A stretch of 64,000 nucleotides of DNA from Cryobacterium sp. SO2 (GTDB taxonomy: Bacteria; Actinomycetota; Actinomycetes; Actinomycetales; Microbacteriaceae): contig NZ_CP117849.1 in assembly GCF_026151165.2 (NCBI RefSeq), forward strand, positions 186,001 to 250,000, read 5' to 3'. The position numbers and the translations under genes were made by a program. The notes under the pieces are model-generated. The model was given only the letters and a program-made list of their open reading frames with translations, ran no database searches and had not been told where the DNA came from. Shown piece after piece: positions 24,835-32,329 of the stretch (its first letter is position 1; each line of letters opens with the position of its first letter).

Positions 24835-24840
24835 TAGGCT
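24835..24840 (+). promoter_or_regulatory. -10 box for a leaderless pheA transcript
   Basis: TAGGCT ends 7 nt before the ATG at 24848. The divergent pgm start is only 23 bp to the left. Confidence 0.55.
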
Positions 24841-24847
24841 GTGAGCC

Positions 24848-25792
24848 ATGCCAGAGACTCCCGATGTGCACTACAGCTTCCTTGGGCCGGCCGGGACCTT
24901 CACCGAGGCCGCCCTCGCCCAGGTGCCAGAGGCCCAGGGCCTGCCGTGGCGAGCCGTCAACAATGTGGGTGAGGCCTTCGCCGACGTCGTGAGCGGCCGC
25001 AGCGTCGCCGCCATGATCGCCATCGAGAACTCCGTCGACGGCGGCGTGAGCGCCACCCAGGACGCCCTCGCCAGCGTGCCGAACCTGCGGATCATCGGCG
25101 AATACCTTGTGCCGGTCAACTTCGTGCTCGTCGCCCGCCCCGGTACCACCCTGGACGACGTCAAGATCGTGAACGCGCATCCGGTGGCGTACGCCCAGTG
25201 CCGCAGCTGGCTGGAGAGCACCCTGCCCAAGCACGGCCACATCCCCTCGTCGAGCAATGTGGCCGCCGCCGCTGCCCTGTTCGAGCCGGGCCCGGCGGAT
25301 GCCGCCGTGGCGCCGCCCGGCATCGAGAAGCACCACGACCTCGTTGTGCTGGCCCGCAACATCGGCGACAACCCCAACGCCGTGACCCGGTTCGTGCTCG
25401 TCGGCCGCACCACCGTGATCCCGGCGCCCACCGGCGCGGACAAGACCAGCGTCATCGTGGAACTGCCAGAGGACCGGGCCGGAGCCCTGCTCGAGATGCT
25501 CGAGCAATTCGCCACCCGCGGCGTCAACCTCAGCCTGATCCAGTCCCGACCGATCGGCGACTCCCTCGGCCGCTACCGGTTCGTCATCGACGCCGACGGG
25601 CACATCCTCGACGAACGTGTCGCCGACGCCCTGTTGGGCCTGCGCCGGTTCAGCCCCAAGGTCATCTTCCTCGGCTCCTACCCGCGGGCCGACAAGGCGC
25701 CCAATGTGTTCACCGACCGGTACGACGACGAGGTCTTCATCGAAGCCAGGGACTGGCTGCGCGGTCTGGTGGCGGGGGAGCCCACGGCCTAA
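24848..25792 (+). CDS. pheA: Prephenate dehydratase
   Basis: 314 residues, the monofunctional actinobacterial form. It converts prephenate to phenylpyruvate in phenylalanine synthesis. The catalytic domain (1-185) starts YSFLGPAGTFTEAAL and contains IENSVDGGV and the catalytic Thr in NAVTRFVLV. The C-terminal ACT domain (about 198-275) carries the Phe-binding motifs GALLEMLEQFATRGVNL and the ESRP-type sequence IQSRPIGDSLGRY, so feedback inhibition by phenylalanine is expected. It faces the diacylglycerol kinase gene. Confidence 0.96.
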   Translation: MPETPDVHYSFLGPAGTFTEAALAQVPEAQGLPWRAVNNVGEAFADVVSGRSVAAMIAIENSVDGGVSATQDALASVPNLRIIGEYLVPVNFVLVARPGTTLDDVKIVNAHPVAYAQCRSWLESTLPKHGHIPSSSNVAAAAALFEPGPADAAVAPPGIEKHHDLVVLARNIGDNPNAVTRFVLVGRTTVIPAPTGADKTSVIVELPEDRAGALLEMLEQFATRGVNLSLIQSRPIGDSLGRYRFVIDADGHILDERVADALLGLRRFSPKVIFLGSYPRADKAPNVFTDRYDDEVFIEARDWLRGLVAGEPTA

Positions 25793-25810
25793 CCGTCCAG
25801 GGCGCCCGGC

Positions 25811-26854
25811 TCAGGCCGCGCTCACCTGGCGTGCGGCGGGCACCCGCACCAGCAAGGCGCCGGCGTCAGCGCGCAGGAACACGCTCTTCACCAGGCCGAA
25901 CTCGTCACCGTCCAGTTCGAACTCCTGCGGTTTCTCCGGCACGATCCGGATGTCGGTGCCGAGCAGGGTGGTCATGGCGCGTTCGTTGTCGGTCTCGGTG
26001 AGTTCGATGATGCGCCGGCCCACCGCCGAGCGTCGCAGCACGCCGTTCTGCCAGGTGACCCGCCGCCAGATCTTCAGCCAGCCCAGGAAGCCCTTGGGCT
26101 GCAGCACGGCGATGTCGAGGATGCCGTCGTCGATGAGCGCGTCGGGCAGGAACTGGATGTTGCCGGGCAGCAGCCCGCAATTGGCGATCAGGATCGTGCT
26201 CACCGTCGCCTGGTGCTCGCTGCGGGTGCCCAGGTTGTAGCGGATCCGGAACGGTTCGGCCTTGGGGATGGCGCGCATGCCGGCGTCGACGTAGGCCAGC
26301 CAGCCCACCTGCTTCTTCAGGTCGGGGCGGGTGGCGGCGATCATCTGCGCGTCGAGGCCGAGGCCGGCCATGACCAGGAAGACATGGTCGTCGATACGCT
26401 CATCGGGGAAGGTGACGGACGCCACCCCGAGGTCGATGGCCTTGGTGTCGCCGGTGAAGGCGATACCGATCGCGTCGTCGAGGCTGTTCAGGGGCAGCTG
26501 CAGGTTGCGGGCCAGCAGGTTGCCGGTTCCCACCGGCAGCACGCCGAGCGGCACTTCGGAGGCGCGCAGGGACTCCGCCACGGCGCGCACAGTTCCGTCG
26601 CCACCCGCCACCAGCACCAGATCCACGCCGTGGCGCAGCGCCTGACGGGTCACCCGCTGGCCCGGGTCCGCCACCGAGGTCTCGAACCACAGGGTTTCGG
26701 CCCACCCGGCCGCCTCGGCGACAGCGGTGACGCCGGCCATCAGCCGCACGGCATCCGTCTTCACCGGGTTGTAGATCACCGCGGCGCGGCGCTCGGCAGG
26801 GCTGTCATCACTGGAGGTCGATTCAGAGGCCGAACTGGAGGGCTGCACCCGCAC
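25811..26854 (-). CDS. Diacylglycerol/lipid kinase (DAGK catalytic domain), copy 1
   Basis: 347 residues from a GTG. DAGK signature: AAVIYNPVKTD at the N-terminus, the nucleotide loop LVLVAGGDGTVRAVAESL and LPVGTGNLLARNL. The second domain holds GLGLDAQMIAATRPDLKK and the ELDGDEFG segment. Family enzymes phosphorylate lipid substrates such as diacylglycerol at the membrane. A paralogue lies at 54673-55608. The first 25 residues are Ser-rich and poorly conserved, so a later start is possible. It is divergent from serS with a 44-bp gap. Confidence 0.92.
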   Translation of the reverse strand: MRVQPSSSASESTSSDDSPAERRAAVIYNPVKTDAVRLMAGVTAVAEAAGWAETLWFETSVADPGQRVTRQALRHGVDLVLVAGGDGTVRAVAESLRASEVPLGVLPVGTGNLLARNLQLPLNSLDDAIGIAFTGDTKAIDLGVASVTFPDERIDDHVFLVMAGLGLDAQMIAATRPDLKKQVGWLAYVDAGMRAIPKAEPFRIRYNLGTRSEHQATVSTILIANCGLLPGNIQFLPDALIDDGILDIAVLQPKGFLGWLKIWRRVTWQNGVLRRSAVGRRIIELTETDNERAMTTLLGTDIRIVPEKPQEFELDGDEFGLVKSVFLRADAGALLVRVPAARQVSAA

Positions 26855-26886
26855 AGGCTATAGCAAGGGGGTGCGGGCTGCGCTTG

Positions 26887-26892
26887 TAGACT
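26887..26892 (+). promoter_or_regulatory. -10 box for a leaderless serS transcript
   Basis: TAGACT ends 6 nt before the GTG at 26899. No T-box leader or riboswitch fits in the 44-bp gap. Confidence 0.55.
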
Positions 26893-26898
26893 GGCCGA

Positions 26899-28164
26899 GT
26901 GATTGATCCGGTGCTGTTACGCGAAAATCCCGACCTCGTCAAGCGATCGCAGGAGGCGCGGGGGGATTCCGTCGACGCCGTCGACGAGGCGCTCGCCGCC
27001 GACGCCGAGCGACGAGCCTCGATCACCGCGTTCGAAGCTCTGCGCGCGTCGCAGAACGCCTTCGGCAAGACGGTGGCCCAGGCCCCGCCAGCCGAGAAGA
27101 AGGCGCTCGTCGCCCAGGCTCAGAGCCTCGCCGCCGAGGTCAAGGCGGCCGGTGTCGTCGCCGCAGAGGCCGAGGCCCGCTTCACCACCGTGATGCGCAC
27201 CATCGCCAACCCGATCATCGACGGCGTGCCCGCCGGCGGCGAAGACAACTTCGCCACCCTGCGCACCCACGGCGAGATCCCCACCTTCGACTTCGAGGCC
27301 CGCGACCACCTCGAACTCGGCGAGATGCTCGGCGCCATCGACATGAACCGGGGCGCCAAGGTGTCGGGGGCCCGCTTCTACTTCCTGCGCGGTATCGGCG
27401 CCAGGCTCGAGATCGCGCTGATGAACATGGCGCTCGACCACGCCCTCGCGGCCGACTTCATCCCCATGATCACGCCCACCCTGGTGCGCCCAGAGATCAT
27501 GGACGGCACCGGGTTCCTCGGCGAGCACGCCGACGAGATCTACTACCTGCCCGCGGACGACCTCTACCTCACCGGCACCAGCGAGGTCGCGCTCGCCGGG
27601 TACCACAGCGACGAGATCCTCGACCTCACCGACGGCCCGCTGCGCTACGCCGGCTGGTCCACCTGCTACCGCCGCGAGGCCGGTTCGGGCGGCCGGGACA
27701 CCCGCGGCATCATCCGGGTGCACCAGTTCAACAAGCTCGAGATGTTCACCTACGTGCTGCCGGAGAACGCCGAGGCCGAGCACGCCCGCCTCGTGGCCCT
27801 GCAGGAAGGCATGCTGCAGGCCCTCGGCCTGAGCTACCGCGTGATCGACGTCGCCGCCGGCGACCTCGGCTCCAGCGCCGCCCGCAAGTTCGACATCGAG
27901 GCCTGGGTGCCCACCCAGAACGCGTACCGCGAGCTCACCAGCACCAGCAACTGCACGAGCTACCAGGCGCGCCGCCTCGACATCCGCTACCGCACCGAGT
28001 CGGGCAAGACCGCCCCGGTCGCCACCCTCAACGGCACCCTGGCCACCACGCGGTGGATCGTCGCGATCCTGGAGACCCACCAGCAGGCCGACGGCTCGGT
28101 CATCGTGCCGGAGGCGCTGCGACCGTACCTCGGCGGACTCGACGTGCTCACGCCCATCCGATGA
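26899..28164 (+). CDS. serS: Seryl-tRNA synthetase
   Basis: 421 residues, class II synthetase. The N-terminal tRNA-binding coiled coil (about 5-105) is followed by the catalytic core: motif 1 around IMDGTGFLGEHADEIYYLP, the TGTSEVAL serine-binding segment, motif 2 YAGWSTCYRREAGSGGRDTRGIIRVHQFNKLEMF, and motif 3 near TLNGTLATTRWIVAILE. It charges tRNA-Ser; two tRNA-Ser genes lie 1 and 2.4 kb downstream. The stop overlaps the next start by 4 bp. Confidence 0.98.
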   Translation: MIDPVLLRENPDLVKRSQEARGDSVDAVDEALAADAERRASITAFEALRASQNAFGKTVAQAPPAEKKALVAQAQSLAAEVKAAGVVAAEAEARFTTVMRTIANPIIDGVPAGGEDNFATLRTHGEIPTFDFEARDHLELGEMLGAIDMNRGAKVSGARFYFLRGIGARLEIALMNMALDHALAADFIPMITPTLVRPEIMDGTGFLGEHADEIYYLPADDLYLTGTSEVALAGYHSDEILDLTDGPLRYAGWSTCYRREAGSGGRDTRGIIRVHQFNKLEMFTYVLPENAEAEHARLVALQEGMLQALGLSYRVIDVAAGDLGSSAARKFDIEAWVPTQNAYRELTSTSNCTSYQARRLDIRYRTESGKTAPVATLNGTLATTRWIVAILETHQQADGSVIVPEALRPYLGGLDVLTPIR

Positions 28165-28973
28165 CCGTCGTCACTGACGCCCCCTGGCTCATTGCCCTCG
28201 ACATCGACGGCACGACCCTGCACGAAGACGGCTCCATCAGCGAGGCCGTGATCAGGCAGATCCGCCGGGTGTCAGAGGCCGGGCACGAGATCATGCTCGC
28301 CACCGGACGCAGCGCCGCCGCGACCCTGCCCGTGCTGGACAGGCTCGAGATCACCCCGCAGTTCGTGGTCTGCTCCAACGGCGCCATCACGCTGCACCGT
28401 GACGCGGATGCGCCAATGGGCTACCGACGCGAATGGGTGGAGACGTTCGACCCGAGCGACGTGCTCCTCTCCATCCGCTCACACCTCTCCAGCGCCAGAT
28501 ACGCCGTCGAAGACGAGCACGGCTACTACCGCTACACCGAGCCGTTCCCGGACGCCACCATCGGCATCGACAGCGAACACGTCGACTTCGAGGAGCTGCT
28601 CCTGCACGACGCCACCCGCGTCGTCGTGGTGTCACCTGACCACGACATGGAGGACTTCCTCCAGGTGGTGGAACAGATGGGCCTCAACCGGGTGAGCTAT
28701 GCGATCGGGTGGACCGCCTGGCTCGATATCGCGCCGGACGGCGTGAACAAGGCCACGGCCATGGAGCGGGTGCGCGCGGAGATCGGCATCCCGCGCAGTC
28801 GGGTGATGGCCGTCGGGGACGGTCGCAACGACATCGACATGCTGCTCTGGGCCGGCGCCCAGGGACGCGGTGTGGCCATGGGACAGTCGCCGGAGGACGT
28901 GCTCGAAGCGGCCAGCGAACTCACCGTGAGTGTCGACGACGACGGCCTCGCCGTGGTCCTGAGCAGCCTCTAG
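28161..28973 (+). CDS. HAD-superfamily hydrolase (Cof/HAD-IIB type)
   Basis: 270 residues. Motif I LIALDIDGTTLHEDG (nucleophile Asp), motif II ATGRS, motif III Lys in GVNKATAM and motif IV VGDGRNDIDMLLWAG, with the Cof-type cap between motifs II and III. Dephosphorylates a small phosphometabolite, unidentified. ATG 28161 overlaps the serS stop (ATGA), so they are co-transcribed; this serS-HAD pairing is common in actinobacteria. Confidence 0.92.
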   Translation: MTVVTDAPWLIALDIDGTTLHEDGSISEAVIRQIRRVSEAGHEIMLATGRSAAATLPVLDRLEITPQFVVCSNGAITLHRDADAPMGYRREWVETFDPSDVLLSIRSHLSSARYAVEDEHGYYRYTEPFPDATIGIDSEHVDFEELLLHDATRVVVVSPDHDMEDFLQVVEQMGLNRVSYAIGWTAWLDIAPDGVNKATAMERVRAEIGIPRSRVMAVGDGRNDIDMLLWAGAQGRGVAMGQSPEDVLEAASELTVSVDDDGLAVVLSSL

Positions 28974-29105
28974 CAAGGAGCCGTACGCCTGTGCAGGACC
29001 TTGCCAGACTGGCGTGTCAGGCTGCACATTCCGTGATCGGCTAAGATCGGGCGCAGTTCGAAGTTGGATCACGCCCCGCACGGGACGCCTCCGGCGACGA
29101 ACACG

Positions 29106-29190
29106 GGAGGGCTGTCCGAGCGGCCGATGGAGCCAGTCTTGAAAACTGGTGGGCAGAAATGTCTCGTGGGTTCGAATCCCACGCCCTCCG
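29106..29190 (+). tRNA. tRNA-Ser (anticodon UGA)
   Basis: Acceptor GGAGGGC pairs with GCCCTCC, with discriminator G typical of tRNA-Ser. The anticodon stem CCAGT/ACTGG holds the loop CTTGAAA, anticodon TGA at 29140-29142. A long class II variable arm follows, then the T arm GTGGG-TTCGAAT-CCCAC. The CCA end is not encoded. A TAAGAT box at 29042-29047 may be its promoter. Confidence 0.97.
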
Positions 29191-29232
29191 CGCCGCGAGG
29201 CGCTGCACCTGCATAATGACGAAAGGATCTGA

Positions 29233-30507
29233 GTGAGCGACCAGTTGCGCCCCCGCTCGAAACGATCAAAGCAGATCAGCACCATCGCCAGGCACGGCAG
29301 GCTCAAGCGGTCCAACGCGTTCGCCAACGTCGCCAAGGTCCTCGCCGGCGCGCTCGCCGTTGTCATGGTCAGCGGGGTGTCCGTCGCGGCTCTCGCCACC
29401 CTCAACGTGGCCTCCAGTGTGAAGCCCGCCGTCGTGCTCGAGAACGAGACCGACGGCCCCGCTCCCAAGATCGACTCGATCGACGGCGGCGCCAACCTGC
29501 TGCTCGTCGGCAGCGACAGCCGCGAAGGCCAGGGCGACGGCTTCGGCGATCCCGCCGAGGAAACCGCCGTGCTCAACGACGTGACGATGCTCATGCACAT
29601 CGCCGAAGACCACAGCAGCGCCACGGTAATCAGTTTTCCCCGGGACACCTTCGTGCCGATCCCGTCCTGCCCGGATCCCAACGGCGGCGACTTCAGCGCC
29701 ATGAGCAGCCAGAAGATCAACACCACGCTCAACTACGGCGGCCTGGCCTGCACGGTCAAAACCGTCGAGGCGCTCACCGGCCTGTCGATCCCCTATGCCG
29801 CGCTCATCCAGTTCAACGGTGTGGCCGCGATGTCCGAGGCGGTCGGCGGAGTGCCCGTGTGTATCGCCGAGCCCATCGTCGACGAGTACACCGACCTCAA
29901 CCTCAGCGCCGGCGAACACGAGCTCAAGGGCCTCGAGGCCCTGCAATTCCTGCGCACCCGCCACGGCGTCGGCGACGGCAGCGACCTGGGCCGCATCAGC
30001 AACCAGCAGGTGTTCCTGTCCTCGCTCGTGCGCACCCTGAAGAGCGCCGAAACCCTCAGCGACCCGCTCAAGCTCTATTCCATCGCCAAGGCCGCCGTCG
30101 ACAACATGGAGCTGTCCACGTCACTGCAGAGCATGGACACCATGGTGTCCATCGCCATGGCCCTCAAGGACATCCCGCTCGAGAAGGTCGTCTTCGTGCA
30201 GTACCCGGTCAACTACGTTGACGGGGGCGTCGAACCGGACGAGACCGCTGCCGCCGACCTGATCGCCGATATCAACGCGGATGTCTCCCCGACGCTGGAT
30301 CCCGGCGACGCCAGCTACCTGTCGGTCGCCGATCCCGCGGCGACTGCGGACCCCGCGGCGACGGCGGACCCTGCTGCCACTGCCGACCCCGCTGCGGACC
30401 CCGCCGCGGAACCGACGGACACGGCGACTGCCCTCCCGTCGAACGTCTACGGGCAGGACGCCTCGCAGCTCACCTGCTCGGCCGGACGGGCCGTCGAGGA
30501 CCAGTAA
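29233..30507 (+). CDS. LytR-CpsA-Psr (LCP) family protein
   Basis: 424 residues from GTG 29233. A basic cytoplasmic N-terminus and one membrane helix (VLAGALAVVMVSGVSVAALATL) anchor it; the extracellular LCP domain follows. Visible conserved residues: GSDSREG, NDVTMLMHIAED, the Arg in SFPRDTFVPIP, KINTTLNYGG and the Arg pair in FLRTRHGVGDGSDLGRISNQQ. LCP enzymes transfer lipid-linked glycopolymers onto peptidoglycan or arabinogalactan. The C-terminus has a tandem ADPAAT repeat (about 365-395) and ends with a Cys-containing tail. It sits between two tRNA-Ser genes. Confidence 0.93.
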   Translation: MSDQLRPRSKRSKQISTIARHGRLKRSNAFANVAKVLAGALAVVMVSGVSVAALATLNVASSVKPAVVLENETDGPAPKIDSIDGGANLLLVGSDSREGQGDGFGDPAEETAVLNDVTMLMHIAEDHSSATVISFPRDTFVPIPSCPDPNGGDFSAMSSQKINTTLNYGGLACTVKTVEALTGLSIPYAALIQFNGVAAMSEAVGGVPVCIAEPIVDEYTDLNLSAGEHELKGLEALQFLRTRHGVGDGSDLGRISNQQVFLSSLVRTLKSAETLSDPLKLYSIAKAAVDNMELSTSLQSMDTMVSIAMALKDIPLEKVVFVQYPVNYVDGGVEPDETAAADLIADINADVSPTLDPGDASYLSVADPAATADPAATADPAATADPAADPAAEPTDTATALPSNVYGQDASQLTCSAGRAVEDQ

Positions 30508-30516
30508 GACCTCCGT

Positions 30517-30557
30517 CCGCGGCATCCGTTGAGCCAATGTGCAAACGGATGCCGCGG
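30517..30557 (+). terminator. Hairpin after the LCP gene
   Basis: CCGCGGCATCCGTT (30517-30530) pairs perfectly with AACGGATGCCGCGG (30544-30557) around a 13-nt loop. There is no T run, so termination would depend on the GC-rich stem alone. The tRNA promoter box TAGTAT lies just after it at 30564. Confidence 0.6.
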
Positions 30558-30601
30558 TGCCGTTAGTATGGTGGATGTGCGTTTGCGAAAGCTCTCGCTC
30601 G

Positions 30602-30692
30602 GGAGACGTCGCATAGCCCGGCTTAGTGCACCACCCTGCTAAGGTGGAGTGCCCCTCACGGGGCACCGAGGGTTCAAATCCCTCCGTCTCCG
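30602..30692 (+). tRNA. tRNA-Ser (anticodon GCU)
   Basis: Acceptor GGAGACG with CGTCTCC and discriminator G. Anticodon stem CCACC/GGTGG with loop CTGCTAA gives anticodon GCT at 30638-30640. A long variable arm (TGCCCC...GGGGCA) marks class II, followed by the T arm GAGGG-TTCAAAT-CCCTC. A strong terminator follows at 30700. Confidence 0.97.
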
Positions 30693-30699
30693 CTCTTCA

Positions 30700-30736
30700 A
30701 AAAACCCGCCTCATCACTCCGATGGGGCGGGTTTTT
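30700..30736 (+). terminator. Intrinsic terminator after tRNA-Ser(GCU)
   Basis: AAAAACCCGCCTCATC (30700-30715) pairs with GATGGGGCGGGTTTTT (30721-30736) with one G-U pair and a 5-nt loop, ending in a T run. It can also work for the convergent DUF389 gene. Confidence 0.92.
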
Positions 30737-30767
30737 CGTGCACGAGGTGCCCGGCGAGTCTGCCGCG

Positions 30768-31757
30768 TCATGGAACTCGCGAGAGCCTGACGACGGTCAC
30801 CGGAGTGAGGTCCACGGTGACCCGCTCCGGGTCGACGCCGGCCGCGGCCAGCGCCGTTTCCAGCTCAGCGGTCCCTGGCGCCGGTGGGGTGCCCTGCACG
30901 TGCAGGATCACCTCGGTGCCCTGCGTCGAGACGCCGGTGACCGACCAGCCGACGCCGGCGGCCCAGTCCCGGCCCACGGTCTGCACGGTGCCCTCGAGGT
31001 TGCTCTGCGCGGTGACGGTGACGCTCGTGACGGTGAGCGGAATGCCGATGAGCACCAGCATGCCGGCGAGCAGGGCCACGGGGGCCAGCAGGCTCGGTGC
31101 GGTGTGGTCGCCTGGCGCTCGCCGGCGGGTGAGCCGGCTCACGCCGTAGACCGACATCACCACGATGCCGGTGCCGAGGATCGCGACGACGTTGGTGAGG
31201 AACAAGAGCAGGGCGCCCAGGAACTGGGCGACCGACCCGGATTCGAGCACGAGGCCGGCTACGGAGAGTGGCGGCACGAGGGAGATGGCGATCGCGACGC
31301 CGGGCAGCGTGTCGGAGATGTCCCGGCGCACCAGCGCCACCGAGCCGACGACGCCGGTGCCCAGCGCCGCCAACAGGTCGATCAGCCGGGGGCTCACCCG
31401 GGCGGCGACCTGGGCGTTGGTGGCGGCCAGCACCGGTGTCTGCACGAGCAGCCCGACCGCGAAGCCGATCAGCACCGCGGCCGCGGCGCCGCCGAGCACG
31501 AGCAGCAGCGACCGCCCCAGGTTGGCCCGGTCGCCCAGCACCGTGGCAAGCATGGTGCCGAGGATCGGCGTCATCAGGGGTGCCACGATCATGGCGCCGA
31601 TGACGGTGGCCGTGGAGTCGCCCACGATGCCCGCCGAAGCGATGATCGAGGCCAGCACCAGCAGCATCCAGAACCTGGAGTACCGCGCACCGGACGACGA
31701 GCCGTCGAAGAAGACGGCGTCGCGCATGTCAGCTGAGGTGTTGAACCGGTCGGCCAC
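30768..31757 (-). CDS. DUF389 membrane protein
   Basis: 329 residues from a GTG. The DUF389 core (about 30-200) has the conserved segments LVLASIIASAGIVGDSTATVIGAMIVAPLMTPILG and SLVPPLSVAGLVL, with about seven membrane helices. The C-terminal 90 residues form a soluble domain after the last helix. The first 25 residues (DAVFFDG) fit the usual N-terminus. Function of the family is unknown; transport has been suggested but not shown. It is divergent from the phosphoesterase gene. Confidence 0.9.
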   Translation of the reverse strand: MADRFNTSADMRDAVFFDGSSSGARYSRFWMLLVLASIIASAGIVGDSTATVIGAMIVAPLMTPILGTMLATVLGDRANLGRSLLLVLGGAAAAVLIGFAVGLLVQTPVLAATNAQVAARVSPRLIDLLAALGTGVVGSVALVRRDISDTLPGVAIAISLVPPLSVAGLVLESGSVAQFLGALLLFLTNVVAILGTGIVVMSVYGVSRLTRRRAPGDHTAPSLLAPVALLAGMLVLIGIPLTVTSVTVTAQSNLEGTVQTVGRDWAAGVGWSVTGVSTQGTEVILHVQGTPPAPGTAELETALAAAGVDPERVTVDLTPVTVVRLSRVP

Positions 31758-31810
31758 GCTGTGAACCTATCCCCGCAGCGCTGTCGGGGGTAGGCGCGCC
31801 AGAATGGGGC

Positions 31811-32317
31811 ATGGCCACCAGACTGCTGCTGATCTCGGACACCCACGTTCCCCTGCGTGCCCGGCGCCTGCCCGAGCAGGTCTGGCGAGCCGTGGACGAC
31901 GCCGATGTGGTGCTGCACGCGGGCGACTGGGTCGACCTCGCCCTGTTTGACGAGCTCAGCGCGCGGGCCAGGGCGCTGCTGGGCGTGTACGGCAACAACG
32001 ACGGCGCCGGCCTCCGGGCGGTGCTGCCGGAGATCGCCAGGGACACGATCGAGGGCATCCGGTTCGCCATGATCCACGAGACCGGCGCCGCCGCGGGGCG
32101 GGAGGCGCGCGCGGATGCCGCCTTCCCCGCCACGGACGTTCTCGTGTTCGGGCACAGCCACATTCCCTGGGACACGGTCTCGCCCGGCGGCCTGCGCCTG
32201 CTCAACCCCGGCTCGCCCACCGACCGGCGGCGGCAGCCTGTGCACACCTATCTCACGGCCGTCGCCGACGCCGGGCAGCTCACCGAGGTGACCCTGGTTC
32301 CGGTCACTCCGGACTAA
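31811..32317 (+). CDS. Metallophosphoesterase (YfcE/MJ0936-like)
   Basis: 168 residues. All calcineurin-like metal motifs are present: SDTHVPL, HAGDWVD, GNNDG, and GHSHIPW near the end, with NPGSPTDRR after it. The family hydrolyses phosphodiesters or phosphomonoesters with two metal ions; MJ0936 and YfcE act on model phosphodiesters. A CAGAAT sequence just before the ATG suits a leaderless start. Confidence 0.92.
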   Translation: MATRLLLISDTHVPLRARRLPEQVWRAVDDADVVLHAGDWVDLALFDELSARARALLGVYGNNDGAGLRAVLPEIARDTIEGIRFAMIHETGAAAGREARADAAFPATDVLVFGHSHIPWDTVSPGGLRLLNPGSPTDRRRQPVHTYLTAVADAGQLTEVTLVPVTPD

Positions 32318-32329
32318 GGCCGCCGAATT

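Noticed and set aside
24812..25603. Upstream extension of the pgm frame
   Set aside because: It is antisense to pheA and lacks similarity; the Pgm N-terminus begins at 24811.
26855..26898. T-box or riboswitch upstream of serS
   Set aside because: The gap to the divergent gene is only 44 bp, too short for a leader.
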